From NCBI RefSeq assembly GCF_000725495.1, contig NZ_JNZD01000005.1, forward strand, positions 558,001 through 622,000: 64,000 nucleotides of DNA, written 5' to 3'. The notes under the pieces were generated by a model. That model worked only from the letters and a program-made list of their open reading frames with translations. It was not told where the DNA came from and ran no database searches. This document shows, piece after piece, positions 44,201-51,664 of this stretch. Both the position numbers and the translations under genes were made by a program. The DNA comes from Streptomyces aureus (GTDB lineage: Bacteria; Actinomycetota; Actinomycetes; Streptomycetales; Streptomycetaceae). Within the stretch, counting starts at the first letter, position 1, and every line of letters begins with the position of its first letter.

Positions 44201-45130
44201 TCCCTGGCCGCCGCCGAACGTCCCGACCGGCTCGGGATCGTCCTGATGGACGGACGGGACGCGGCCGCCGCCCAGGGCGCCTCGGGGGCCGGGGAAGGTC
44301 TCCAGGTCTGCACCGACCTGCCGCACGTCACCACCCATCTCACGGCCAACGACCCGGTCCGGATGCGCGAGTTCGCCCAGTCGCTGAGCGCCGAGCTGAA
44401 GCGGCGCTCCGAGCTGCTGGGCCGGCTCGGCTTCGCGGAGTGGCACGCGGGACGGACGGTCCCCGGCCGGATCGTCGCCCAGCGCACGAGCGGAAGCGCG
44501 TCGGGCGGAAGCGCATCGGGCGGGCCGTCCTCCCCGGGCGCCGCCGACCTCGACACACCGTCGAGCTCGACACTGCGGCTGCGGCCCGCCGCCGCGCGGC
44601 AGCAGGCCGAGCCGGGTCCCCCGCTGGCCCGCCTGGTCGTGATGGTCGACGATCTGGACGCCCTGCTGGCACCGCCGCTGGGGTCTCCCGGACGTCCGGC
44701 GGCCGGTTCGGTCGTACGGGCCCTGGAGGCCGTCGTCCGGGAGGGGGACCGGCTCGGGGTGCACCTCGTGGCCGCGTCCGCCGACAGCCGTACGGCACCC
44801 TCGGAGCTGGCCCGTTCCGCCGCGTTGCGCGTCACGCTCGACGCGCCGTCGCCCGGACCCGAGGAACCCTCCCCCGGGCGGGGCCGGCTGCGGACCCCCG
44901 ACGGCCGGGAGACCCCGTTCCAGGGCGGACGGGTGACGGGCCGCATTCCCCGTACGGCGACCCTGCGGCCCACGGTCGTGGCCCTGGAGTGGCACCGCAT
45001 GGGCGACCCGCCGGCCCGCCGCCCGGTCCGCGAACTGGGCAACGGACCCACGGACCTGGCACTGCTCGCCAGCGCCCTGGAGCGGGCGGCGCGTTCCGTC
45101 TCCGCGTCCGAGACGCCCTCGCTGCTGTAG
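41264..45130 (+). CDS. FHA domain / FtsK-SpoIIIE-like ATPase
   Basis: About 1288 aa, cytosolic. FHA domain at ~111-206 (IRIGRSADADVPLDDPDVSR, HCAVTV, GSTNGTTLDG), which binds phosphothreonine. A long Gly/Ala/Pro-rich disordered stretch (~215-470) includes GTP repeats. A degenerate FtsK-like module spans ~560-760 (ALEIVLVSTDRA; YTVVIVDGDPGGA), and a second module at ~950-1180 has Walker A GPPGSGRT and Walker B VVMVDDLDALL. In the Walker A the usual Lys is Arg. Such proteins relate to the EccC motors of type VII secretion. Sited opposite two Ser/Thr kinases. Start chosen at ATG 41264 (MQIRLTVVDP); GTG 41240 is possible. Role unknown. Confidence 0.75.
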   Translation: MQIRLTVVDPLGPPSEPRGRATACDVLVTAPAGTALAAVASGLAAAVGGGGGASQGERGREPGGGQIVLYAGAERLDAQRCTLGEPPLTDGAVLSLGTPAEPGPDLDDVSAQLHVVAGPDAGGVHLLHGGQIRIGRSADADVPLDDPDVSRLHCAVTVTPEGRVSVADIGSTNGTTLDGARVGARPVPFTPGALLRVGESALRLAPPGGPGAVETAPDGEGHVRVRTGSAEDTSVTGAFAGRGGPAGASVRRGTGPAAAGTIPVQGSPAGSGTTAPGRSPQGGASQPRGAVPHARGESPSLAQGGAEPPTGETHHAYGTAAWGASAGGAPGAQEHARGAEPAPGPRGAQPIGNGPRGATAEGLGSGPGASARVPAHTDGFAGSGGPARAGATDTDTFGPGTPGTPGTPGTPGANVPGPRQGTPARGTDVPPGARRRGGLGAWARRLAGGRGGPAQDAREAYEDGAVAVEELLPEVRRSPESWPDPATLLLTALGPGPRLWERGPGHPEALTVRLGTADRAAPDGSGLLPAVPVTAGLREAGSLGLAGPRARLSGLARAVVAQLAALHSPDALEIVLVSTDRARPVEERTAEWSWLGWLPHLRPAHGQDCRLLLAYDREQAAARTDELLRRLEDHLESAGAPRVRGPLPTGSAVTVPAARSGAHDGGDRVSPSGDGSPRSGARRPSWARADDTHDGYDGPYTVVIVDGDPGGADVRDGLMRLAREGARAGIHLVCLAETAAASPASPVSETYEAACAASPSFRECGAVALLSGDVATALRLVRVAPGGDGERAPAAGSRHGGPDGAGRRPSAPAGPLPDSATHTGIPHPAPGRTAAPAGGSRTGTRAGSGQLPRGPVGHGTVAAVDAVSLAWAERFARSLAPLRTDGAPGDRHTRVSAPLPQSARLLDELGLARATPASLMARWADAADDSEAFGGRARAVLGAGPRGPVAVDLPVEGPHLLIEGPPGSGRTELLRSVAASLAAAERPDRLGIVLMDGRDAAAAQGASGAGEGLQVCTDLPHVTTHLTANDPVRMREFAQSLSAELKRRSELLGRLGFAEWHAGRTVPGRIVAQRTSGSASGGSASGGPSSPGAADLDTPSSSTLRLRPAAARQQAEPGPPLARLVVMVDDLDALLAPPLGSPGRPAAGSVVRALEAVVREGDRLGVHLVAASADSRTAPSELARSAALRVTLDAPSPGPEEPSPGRGRLRTPDGRETPFQGGRVTGRIPRTATLRPTVVALEWHRMGDPPARRPVRELGNGPTDLALLASALERAARSVSASETPSLL
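42461..42499 (+). repeat. Four 9-nt tandem repeats (GGCACCCCC)
   Basis: Perfect GGCACCCCC units encode a GTP-GTP-GTP-GTP collagen-like run within the disordered segment of the FHA-FtsK-like protein. A likely site of replication slippage in multiples of one triplet set. Confidence 0.8.
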
Positions 45131-45141
45131 CGCACCGGTGC

Positions 45142-45178
45142 GGGGACCGGGCGCCCGGATTCAAGCCGCCCGGTCCCC
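45142..45178 (+). terminator. Terminator after the FHA-FtsK-like gene
   Basis: GGGGACCGGGC and GCCCGGTCCCC form an 11-bp perfect stem around a 15-nt loop, 11 bp after the stop codon, followed by TT. Confidence 0.7.
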
Positions 45179-45423
45179 TTCGGCGTACCGCGCCCCCGGG
45201 GATGCCGTGCCGCCCCTCGGCAGTAGGCGAACGGGCTCCCGGGAAGGCTTCGTTCATCACGGTCGACGCGACCGCGGGCCATGACCGGACGTCACGACCC
45301 CATCACGATCGCGCACTTGACAGCCCTGACGGTCTTGCCGCCCCCGAACGGGCAGGCGTAGACCGGAGTGATCGGGGCAGCAGCCGCCTTGACGTTCGAC
45401 GATGAACGAAGAACGGGGCAGTG
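45179..45423 (+). promoter_or_regulatory. Upstream region of the second sugar ABC operon
   Basis: 245 bp without a gene. TTGACA at 45317-45322 and TTGACG near 45392 are possible -35 elements, but I find no matching -10 at 16-18 nt for either. No palindromic operator comparable to that of the xyloside operon is seen, and no regulator gene adjoins. Confidence 0.3.
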
Positions 45424-46830
45424 ATGCGCAGCATTCCTCAGATACGCAGGTCGCCCGATCACTCCGCCCGACGCTCGCGCAGAGCCGCGCGAGCCGCCGC
45501 GGCCGCGGCCGTCGCCGGTGCCCTCACGCTCACGGCGTGCGGCGGTGGCGGCGGCGACAAGGGCAAGGGGAACGACGACGGCAAGGGCACGCAGGGCAGT
45601 ACCGGCTCCGTCTCCCTGCCCAAGCTCGACGGCGCCACCCTGGAGGTCGCCGCCGTGTGGACCGGGGCGGAACAGGCCAACTTCAAGAAGGTGCTGGCGG
45701 AGTTCGAGAAGCGCACGGGCGCGAAGGTCACCTTCGTACCGGCGCAGGACCCGATCATCAACTTCCTCGGCTCGAAGATCGCCGGCGGCGCGCCCCCGGA
45801 CGTGGCGCTGCTCCCCCAGGTCGGCGCGGTGAAGCAGGCCGTCGACAAGGGCTGGGCCAAGCCCGTCGGACCGGACGCCCAGGCGCAGTTGACGAAGAAC
45901 TACGCGCAGGGCTGGCAGGACCTCGGCAAGGTCGGCGGCAAGCAGTACGCCGTCTACTACAAGGCCGCCAACAAGTCGCTGGTCTGGTACAACGCCAAGG
46001 TCTTCGAGAACGCGGGCGCCAAGGAGCCGGGGACCTGGAAGGAGTTCCTGGCGGCCGCGCACACGGTCTACGACTCCGGGGTCACCCCCGTCTCGGTCGG
46101 CGGCGCCGACGGCTGGACGCTCACCGACTGGTTCGAGAACGTCTATCTCTCCCAGGCGGGCCCCGAGAAGTACGACCAGCTCGCCCAGCACAAGATCAAG
46201 TGGACGGATCCGTCCGTGAAGGACGCCCTGACCACGCTGGCCCAGCTGTGGGGCGACAAGAACCTCATCGCGGGCGGCCCGGACGGAGCGCTCCAGACGG
46301 AGTTCCCGGCCTCGGTGACCCAGACGTTCACCGGCGGCGACCAGCCGAAGGCGGGCATGGTCTTCGAGGGCGACTTCGTGGGCGTCAACATCGCGGAGAC
46401 GAAGGCGAAGATCGGCACGGACGCGAAGGTGTTCCCGTTCCCGGCGGTCGGCGCCAAGGCGCCGGTGGTCAGCGGCGGTGACGCGGCCGTCGTCCTGAAG
46501 GACTCCAAGGCGGCCCAGGCGCTGCTGACCTTCCTCGCCTCGCCCGACGCGGCGACGATCCAGGCGAAGCTCGGCGGCTACCTCTCCCCCAACAAGAACG
46601 TGCCCGGGTCCGCGTATCCGAACGCGGTCCAGCAGGCCATCGCCAAGGCCCTGATCGCGGCCGGCGACGACTTCCGCTTCGACATGTCCGACCAGGCCCC
46701 GCAGGCCTTCGGCGGGACGCCCGGCAAGGGCGAGTGGAAGGACCTGCAGGACTTCCTGAAGAACCCCAAGGACGTGGCGGGGACCCAGGCGAAGCTCGAA
46801 TCGGACGCCGCAGCGGCCTACAAGGGCTGA
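45424..46830 (+). CDS. Sugar ABC transporter substrate-binding lipoprotein
   Basis: 468 aa. Long basic N-region and lipobox LTLTAC (Cys39), then a Gly/Lys/Asp linker and a family 1 extracytoplasmic solute-binding domain (LEVAAVWTGAEQANFKKVL; YYKAANKSLVWYNAKVFE; ADGWTLTDWFENVYLS). Captures a carbohydrate for the two permeases that follow 7 bp downstream. GTG 45421 directly before the ATG is an alternative start. No hydrolase or regulator is linked, so the sugar cannot be inferred; an alpha-glucoside is possible by family resemblance. Confidence 0.86.
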   Translation: MRSIPQIRRSPDHSARRSRRAARAAAAAAVAGALTLTACGGGGGDKGKGNDDGKGTQGSTGSVSLPKLDGATLEVAAVWTGAEQANFKKVLAEFEKRTGAKVTFVPAQDPIINFLGSKIAGGAPPDVALLPQVGAVKQAVDKGWAKPVGPDAQAQLTKNYAQGWQDLGKVGGKQYAVYYKAANKSLVWYNAKVFENAGAKEPGTWKEFLAAAHTVYDSGVTPVSVGGADGWTLTDWFENVYLSQAGPEKYDQLAQHKIKWTDPSVKDALTTLAQLWGDKNLIAGGPDGALQTEFPASVTQTFTGGDQPKAGMVFEGDFVGVNIAETKAKIGTDAKVFPFPAVGAKAPVVSGGDAAVVLKDSKAAQALLTFLASPDAATIQAKLGGYLSPNKNVPGSAYPNAVQQAIAKALIAAGDDFRFDMSDQAPQAFGGTPGKGEWKDLQDFLKNPKDVAGTQAKLESDAAAAYKG

Positions 46831-46837
46831 TCCGGCC

Positions 46838-48178
46838 ATGACGTCGGCGACGGCCGGGGGCACCGCACCGGTGCCCCCGGCCCGTACACGCAAGAGCGTG
46901 ACCGGCACCCGCAAGGCGGTGGTGGCGCTGTTCCTGCTGCCCGCCCTGGTGCTGCTCGGCGCGCTCGTGGTCTACCCGATCGGGTACTCGGTCGTGCGCA
47001 GCTTCTACGACCAACAGGGCGACGGATTCGCCGGGTTCGACAACTACAAGGCGCTGTTCACCGACGACGGCATCCGCACCGCGCTCAAGAACAACATCAT
47101 CTGGGTGGTGTTCGCCCCCTCGGTCGCGACCGCGCTGGGGCTGGTCTTCGCGGTGCTCACCGAACGGGTGCGCTGGGGAACGGCGTTCAAACTGGTCGTC
47201 TTCATGCCGATGGCGATCTCGATGCTCGCGGCCGGCATCATCTTCCGGCTGGTGTACGACCAGGACCCGGACAAGGGCGTCGCGAACGCGGTGTGGGTGG
47301 GGGTGCACGACACCTTCGCCCCGTCGTCGGCGTTCCCCAAGGCCCACCCCGGCCGGCGGTCGCCGCTCGTGGCCGACAAGGGCGGCTTCGTCACCCGGGA
47401 CCCCGTGCACACCGGGCAGTCCGTCGCGCTGCCGCTGGTGGGCGTCGCCCCGGACGTGATGCCGGACAGCGCGGGCAAGGCCGTCCAGGCGGCGACCGAC
47501 CCCGGCAGGGTCACCGGCACGGCCTGGCAGGACTTCACCCGCGGCAAGGGAGTGGGCACGCTCGGCCGGGTCGACCCGAGCGAACTGGGCTACTCCGGGA
47601 TGAGGATCGAGGCGGTCAAGGACGGCGAGGTCGTCGACTCGGCGAAGGCCGGCGCCGACGGCACGTTCTCGCTCTCGGCCAAGGCGGACGGAGCCCGGCT
47701 GCGGCTCCCGGCGAGCAACTTCGCCGAGCCGTACAACGGGGTCGACTGGCTGGGCCCGTCCCTCGTCACCCCGGCCATCATCGGCAGTTACGTCTGGATG
47801 TGGGCGGGCTTCGCGATGGTGCTGATCGCGGCCGGGCTCGCGGGCGTGCCGCGTGAACTCCTGGAGGCCGCGCGGGTCGACGGGGCGAACGAGTGGCAGG
47901 TGTTCCGCCGGGTCACCGTGCCGCTGCTCGCACCGGTCCTCGCGGTGGTCGCCGTGACCTTGATGATCAATGTGCTGAAGGTGTTCGACCTGGTGTTCAT
48001 CATCGCTCCGGGCTCCTCCCAGGACGACGCGAACGTGCTGGCCCTGGAGCTGTACCGCAAGGGCTTCTCGGAGGGCCGGCCGGGCGTCGCGAGCGCGATC
48101 GCGGTGTTCCTGCTCCTGCTGGTGATCCCGGTGATGGCCTTCAACGTCCGCAGGCTCAGGCGGGAGGTACGGCGATGA
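46838..48178 (+). CDS. Sugar ABC permease 1 with a large extracytoplasmic insert
   Basis: 446 aa, about 130-150 longer than ordinary MalF-type permeases. Membrane segments 1-3 lie before residue 145 and the remaining three after 310; between them is an outer domain of ~150 residues. Its second half (residues ~251-294, GMRIEAVKDGEVVDSAKAG then GTFSLSAKADGARLRL) has the short-strand pattern of a carboxypeptidase-regulatory-like beta-sandwich. The EAA loop EAARVDGANEWQVFRRVTVP is present. E. coli MalF also has a large loop (P2) between TM3 and TM4 that contacts the binding protein, so a similar role is likely. Overlaps the next permease by 4 bases. Confidence 0.85.
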   Translation: MTSATAGGTAPVPPARTRKSVTGTRKAVVALFLLPALVLLGALVVYPIGYSVVRSFYDQQGDGFAGFDNYKALFTDDGIRTALKNNIIWVVFAPSVATALGLVFAVLTERVRWGTAFKLVVFMPMAISMLAAGIIFRLVYDQDPDKGVANAVWVGVHDTFAPSSAFPKAHPGRRSPLVADKGGFVTRDPVHTGQSVALPLVGVAPDVMPDSAGKAVQAATDPGRVTGTAWQDFTRGKGVGTLGRVDPSELGYSGMRIEAVKDGEVVDSAKAGADGTFSLSAKADGARLRLPASNFAEPYNGVDWLGPSLVTPAIIGSYVWMWAGFAMVLIAAGLAGVPRELLEAARVDGANEWQVFRRVTVPLLAPVLAVVAVTLMINVLKVFDLVFIIAPGSSQDDANVLALELYRKGFSEGRPGVASAIAVFLLLLVIPVMAFNVRRLRREVRR

Positions 48179-49086
48179 CCACGCATGCCGGGCGGCTGGC
48201 GGAGCCGGCGCCCGCGAAGGCCCTGAACAGGGCCCGGCCCTCACTCGGTTCACGGATCGCGAGCGGGGTCGGCGGCGGCGCCGTCCGTGTCGTCCTGCTG
48301 CTCGTCGGCCTGTTCTGGCTGGTGCCGACGATCGGACTGCTGCTGTCCTCGCTGCGCAGCCCCGAGGACATGGGCGCCAGCGGCTGGTGGAAGGTGTTCA
48401 CCGCTCCCTCGCAGCTGACCGTGGACAACTACCAGAAGCTGCTGGAGAACGGCGACATCACGAACTCGCTGCTCAACACGGTGCTGATCACGGTCCCGGC
48501 GACCGTGCTGGTCGTGGTGATCGGCTCGCTCGCGGGCTACGCCTTCGCCTGGATGGAGTTCCCGGGCCGCGACTGGTGGTTCCTCGGCGTGGTCGGCCTC
48601 CTGGTGGTGCCGGTGCAGGTGGCCCTGATCCCGATCGCCGAACTCTTCGGGAAGATCGGCCTGTTCGGGTCGATCGCCGGCGTGGTCCTCTTCCACGTCG
48701 GCTACGGCCTGCCCTTCGCGGTGTTCCTGCTGCGGAACTTCTTCGCGGAGATCCCGAGGGAGCTCCTGGAGGCGGCCCGGCTGGACGGAGCGGGTGAACT
48801 GCGCCTGTTCGCACGGGTCGTGATGCCGCTCGGCGGACCGGCGATCGCCTCGCTCGGGATCTTCCAGTTCCTGTGGGTGTGGAACGACATGCTGGTCGCT
48901 CTGGTGTTCTCCGACTCGGGGAGCCAGCCCATCACGGTCGCGCTCCAGACCCAGGTACGCCAGTTCGGCAACAACATCGACGTGCTGGCGCCGGGCGCCT
49001 TCATCTCGATGGTGGTCCCGCTGGCCGTGTTCTTCGCGTTCCAGCGGCAGTTCGTGTCCGGCGTGATGGCCGGCGCGGTCAAATAG
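48175..49086 (+). CDS. Sugar ABC permease 2 (MalG-type)
   Basis: 303 aa, six membrane segments after a ~35-residue cytosolic N-terminus. EAA loop EAARLDGAGELRLFARVVMP and the typical C-terminal FVSGVMAGAVK. ATGA overlap with the preceding permease and GGGAGGTA upstream of the start show coupling. Last gene of the operon, followed by a terminator. No ATPase subunit is encoded here. Confidence 0.87.
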   Translation: MTTHAGRLAEPAPAKALNRARPSLGSRIASGVGGGAVRVVLLLVGLFWLVPTIGLLLSSLRSPEDMGASGWWKVFTAPSQLTVDNYQKLLENGDITNSLLNTVLITVPATVLVVVIGSLAGYAFAWMEFPGRDWWFLGVVGLLVVPVQVALIPIAELFGKIGLFGSIAGVVLFHVGYGLPFAVFLLRNFFAEIPRELLEAARLDGAGELRLFARVVMPLGGPAIASLGIFQFLWVWNDMLVALVFSDSGSQPITVALQTQVRQFGNNIDVLAPGAFISMVVPLAVFFAFQRQFVSGVMAGAVK

Positions 49087-49106
49087 GCCGGTCCGGGGCA
49101 CATTTC

Positions 49107-49136
49107 GGGGGGCGGGCCGGTCACCGGCCCGCCCCT
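49107..49136 (+). terminator. Terminator of the second sugar ABC operon
   Basis: GGGGCGGGCCGGT and ACCGGCCCGCCCC form a 13-bp inverted repeat with a one-base centre, 21 bp after the permease stop. Confidence 0.75.
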
Positions 49137-49227
49137 CGCCGTTCACCCGGCATCCCCCGTACGCCACATCTGGCGTAACCAAGTCACCCCTTCGGCCGTT
49201 TTCGGGCAGGTATGCCCACGCCGACCC

Positions 49228-51522
49228 ATGGATGTCCCCGTGCCCAGGTTCAGTGTCATCGTCCCCGCGTACAAGGTTCAGGCGTACCTGCACGAGTGCC
49301 TCGAATCCGTGCTCGGACAGTCCTTCCTGGACCTCGAACTCATCGTGGTCGACGACTGCTCGCCCGATGCCTGCGGCACGATCATCGACGAGCTCGCCGC
49401 CCGCGACCCCCGGGTGAGCGCCGTACACCTCCCGGAGAACGTGGGCCTCGGGCTCGCCCGCAACGCCGGTCTCGAACGCGCCACCGGCGACTACCTGGTC
49501 TTCCTGGACGGCGACGACACCCTCACCCCGGACGCGCTGCGGGCGATCGCCGACCGGCTGGAGCGGACCGGCGACCCGGACGTCCTCGTGTACGACTACG
49601 CGCGCACGTTCTGGTCGGGCGAGGCCGTCCGCAACCAGGCCGCCGCGCAGCTGGCCGAGGAGGGCCCGGCGCCCTTCCGGCTGGAGGACCGGCCGGGGCT
49701 GCTGCGGCTGCTGATGGTCGTGTGGAACAAGGCGTACCGCCGGGAGTTCGTGGAGCGGGAGGGCTTCCGCTTCCCGCCGGGCTACTACGAGGACACGCCC
49801 TGGACGTATCCGGTGCTGATGTCCGCCGGGACGATCGCGACCCTGGACCGGGTCTGCGTGCACTACCGCCAGCGGCGCCACGGCAGCATCCTCGGCACCA
49901 GCAGCCGCAAGCACCTCGACGTCTTCGAGCAGTACGACCGGGTCTTCGCGCACGTCGCCGCGCACCCGGATCTGGACCGGTGGCGCCCGCTGCTGTTCCG
50001 CCGCATGCTCGACCACTTCGCGACGGTGTTCGTGAAGCGGGGCCGGCTGCCGCGCTCCGCCCGGGCCGAGTTCCTGCGCCGGGCCCGCGCGCACTACCGC
50101 CGTTACCGCGTTCCGGGCGCGCCCGCCGCCCCGCGCACCCGGCTGCGGCACGCGATGGTCGGCCTCGGCACGCACCGCACGTACCGGCTGCTCTCCTTCG
50201 CCTCGCGCGTCCGCAGGAGAGCCGTGCGGCTCGCCGCCCGGCTGCGGCGGGCGGTGCGCGGCGCCGCGCTCCAGGTCCACTACCGGATCCAGCTGCGGCT
50301 CCCGCTGCACACCGACCGGGCCGTCTTCTCCAGCTACTGGGGCCGGGGCCACGGCTGCAATCCGGGGGCGCTGGAGTCCGCGTTCCGCAGCTTCGCTCCG
50401 CACGTCCGCACGGCGTGGATCGCGCACCCCGAGCACCGGGGCACGATCCCGGCCCAGGCGCGGCACCTGCGTCCCGGGACAGCGGCGTACTGGACCGCCC
50501 TCGCCCGCTCCAAGTACCTCGTGAACAACGTCAACTTCGACCGGCGCCTGGTCAAGCGGCCCGGCCAGATCATGATCCAGACACAGCACGGGACACCGCT
50601 GAAGCGGATGGGCCTCGACCTCCAGGACCGCCCGGCCGCCGCGCGCGGCACCGACTTCGCCGAGCTGCTGCGCGGCGCGGACAAGTGGGACTACTGCCTG
50701 TCCGCCAACCGCCACTCCACCCTGGTCTGGGAGCGGGTCTTCCCTTCCTCGTACACGACGCTGGAGTACGGGCTGCCCCGCAACGACGTGTTCCAGCACG
50801 CGACCGCGGCGGACGTGGAGCGGCTGCGCGCCTCGCTCGGCGTCCCGCCGGGCGCGGTGGCCGTGCTGTACGCGCCGACCCACCGGGACTACCGGCACAG
50901 CCGGCCGCCCGGACCGGACCTCGAGCGGCTGCTGCGCCGGCTCGGTCCGGGCTTCGTGGTGCTGGCCCGCGACCACCACGCCTACGGGGAGCAGCCGGCG
51001 CGGACGGCGGCCGACGGGATCATCGACGTGTCCGGCCATCCGAGCGTCGAGTCGCTGTGCCTGGCCTCGGACGTCCTGGTCACGGACTACTCGTCGCTGA
51101 TGTTCGACTACGCGGTCCTGGACCGGCCGGTCGTCGTCCTCGCGGACGACTGGGAGGCGTACGAGGCGGCCCGGGGCACCTACTTCGACCTGCGGGCCTT
51201 CCCGCCGGGCGCCCTCGCCCGCGGCGAGGACGAGCTGATCGACGTCTTCGCCTCCGGTGAGTGGCGCGGCCCGCGCGCCGCGGGCCTGCGGGCCGCCTTC
51301 CGCGAACGGTTCTGCCCCTACGACGACGGACGGGCCGCCGAGCGGGTGGTCCGGCACGTGGTGCTCGGCGAGAGCGGCGGGCTGCCGCCGTTCGTCCCGC
51401 CCGCCGAGCGCCGGCCGGTGCCCTCCGCGGCGGCCGCCCTCGCCGGGGTCCAGGGCTCCGGGCGAACGCTGGAGAGCGTGCCCGCCCCGGGCGCGGCCGT
51501 TCCCCTGACCGAGACCCTGTGA
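49228..51522 (+). CDS. Bifunctional GT2 / CDP-glycerol glycerophosphotransferase-like (TagF-type) protein 1
   Basis: 764 aa. Residues 1-~260 are a GT2 glycosyltransferase (FSVIVPAYKVQAYLHECLES, VVDDCSPD, FLDGDDTL, WNKAYRREFVEREGFRFPPG). Residues ~345-720 are a TagF/TagB-like glycerophosphotransferase: NNVNFDRRLVKRPG, IQTQHGTPLKRMG, VLYAPTHRDY, VLVTDYSSLMFDYAVLDRPV. Such fusions build or decorate teichoic-acid-type wall polymers at the inner membrane face. First of three consecutive homologues. ATG at 49228; a polar Ala/Pro-rich tail extends past the fold. Substrate not readable. Confidence 0.85.
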   Translation: MDVPVPRFSVIVPAYKVQAYLHECLESVLGQSFLDLELIVVDDCSPDACGTIIDELAARDPRVSAVHLPENVGLGLARNAGLERATGDYLVFLDGDDTLTPDALRAIADRLERTGDPDVLVYDYARTFWSGEAVRNQAAAQLAEEGPAPFRLEDRPGLLRLLMVVWNKAYRREFVEREGFRFPPGYYEDTPWTYPVLMSAGTIATLDRVCVHYRQRRHGSILGTSSRKHLDVFEQYDRVFAHVAAHPDLDRWRPLLFRRMLDHFATVFVKRGRLPRSARAEFLRRARAHYRRYRVPGAPAAPRTRLRHAMVGLGTHRTYRLLSFASRVRRRAVRLAARLRRAVRGAALQVHYRIQLRLPLHTDRAVFSSYWGRGHGCNPGALESAFRSFAPHVRTAWIAHPEHRGTIPAQARHLRPGTAAYWTALARSKYLVNNVNFDRRLVKRPGQIMIQTQHGTPLKRMGLDLQDRPAAARGTDFAELLRGADKWDYCLSANRHSTLVWERVFPSSYTTLEYGLPRNDVFQHATAADVERLRASLGVPPGAVAVLYAPTHRDYRHSRPPGPDLERLLRRLGPGFVVLARDHHAYGEQPARTAADGIIDVSGHPSVESLCLASDVLVTDYSSLMFDYAVLDRPVVVLADDWEAYEAARGTYFDLRAFPPGALARGEDELIDVFASGEWRGPRAAGLRAAFRERFCPYDDGRAAERVVRHVVLGESGGLPPFVPPAERRPVPSAAAALAGVQGSGRTLESVPAPGAAVPLTETL

Positions 51523-51664
51523 ACCCGACCGAGCCCCCTGAACCGGAGTCCGCGTGTCCTCCAGTCCGTCGCGGCCCACGCCCACCCGGCCCTCCACCTG
51601 GCGGCCGGCCGGGCGCCCCGGGCGATGAGTTCCCCGTCCGGCGCCCCTTGAGAGAAAGAGCAGA

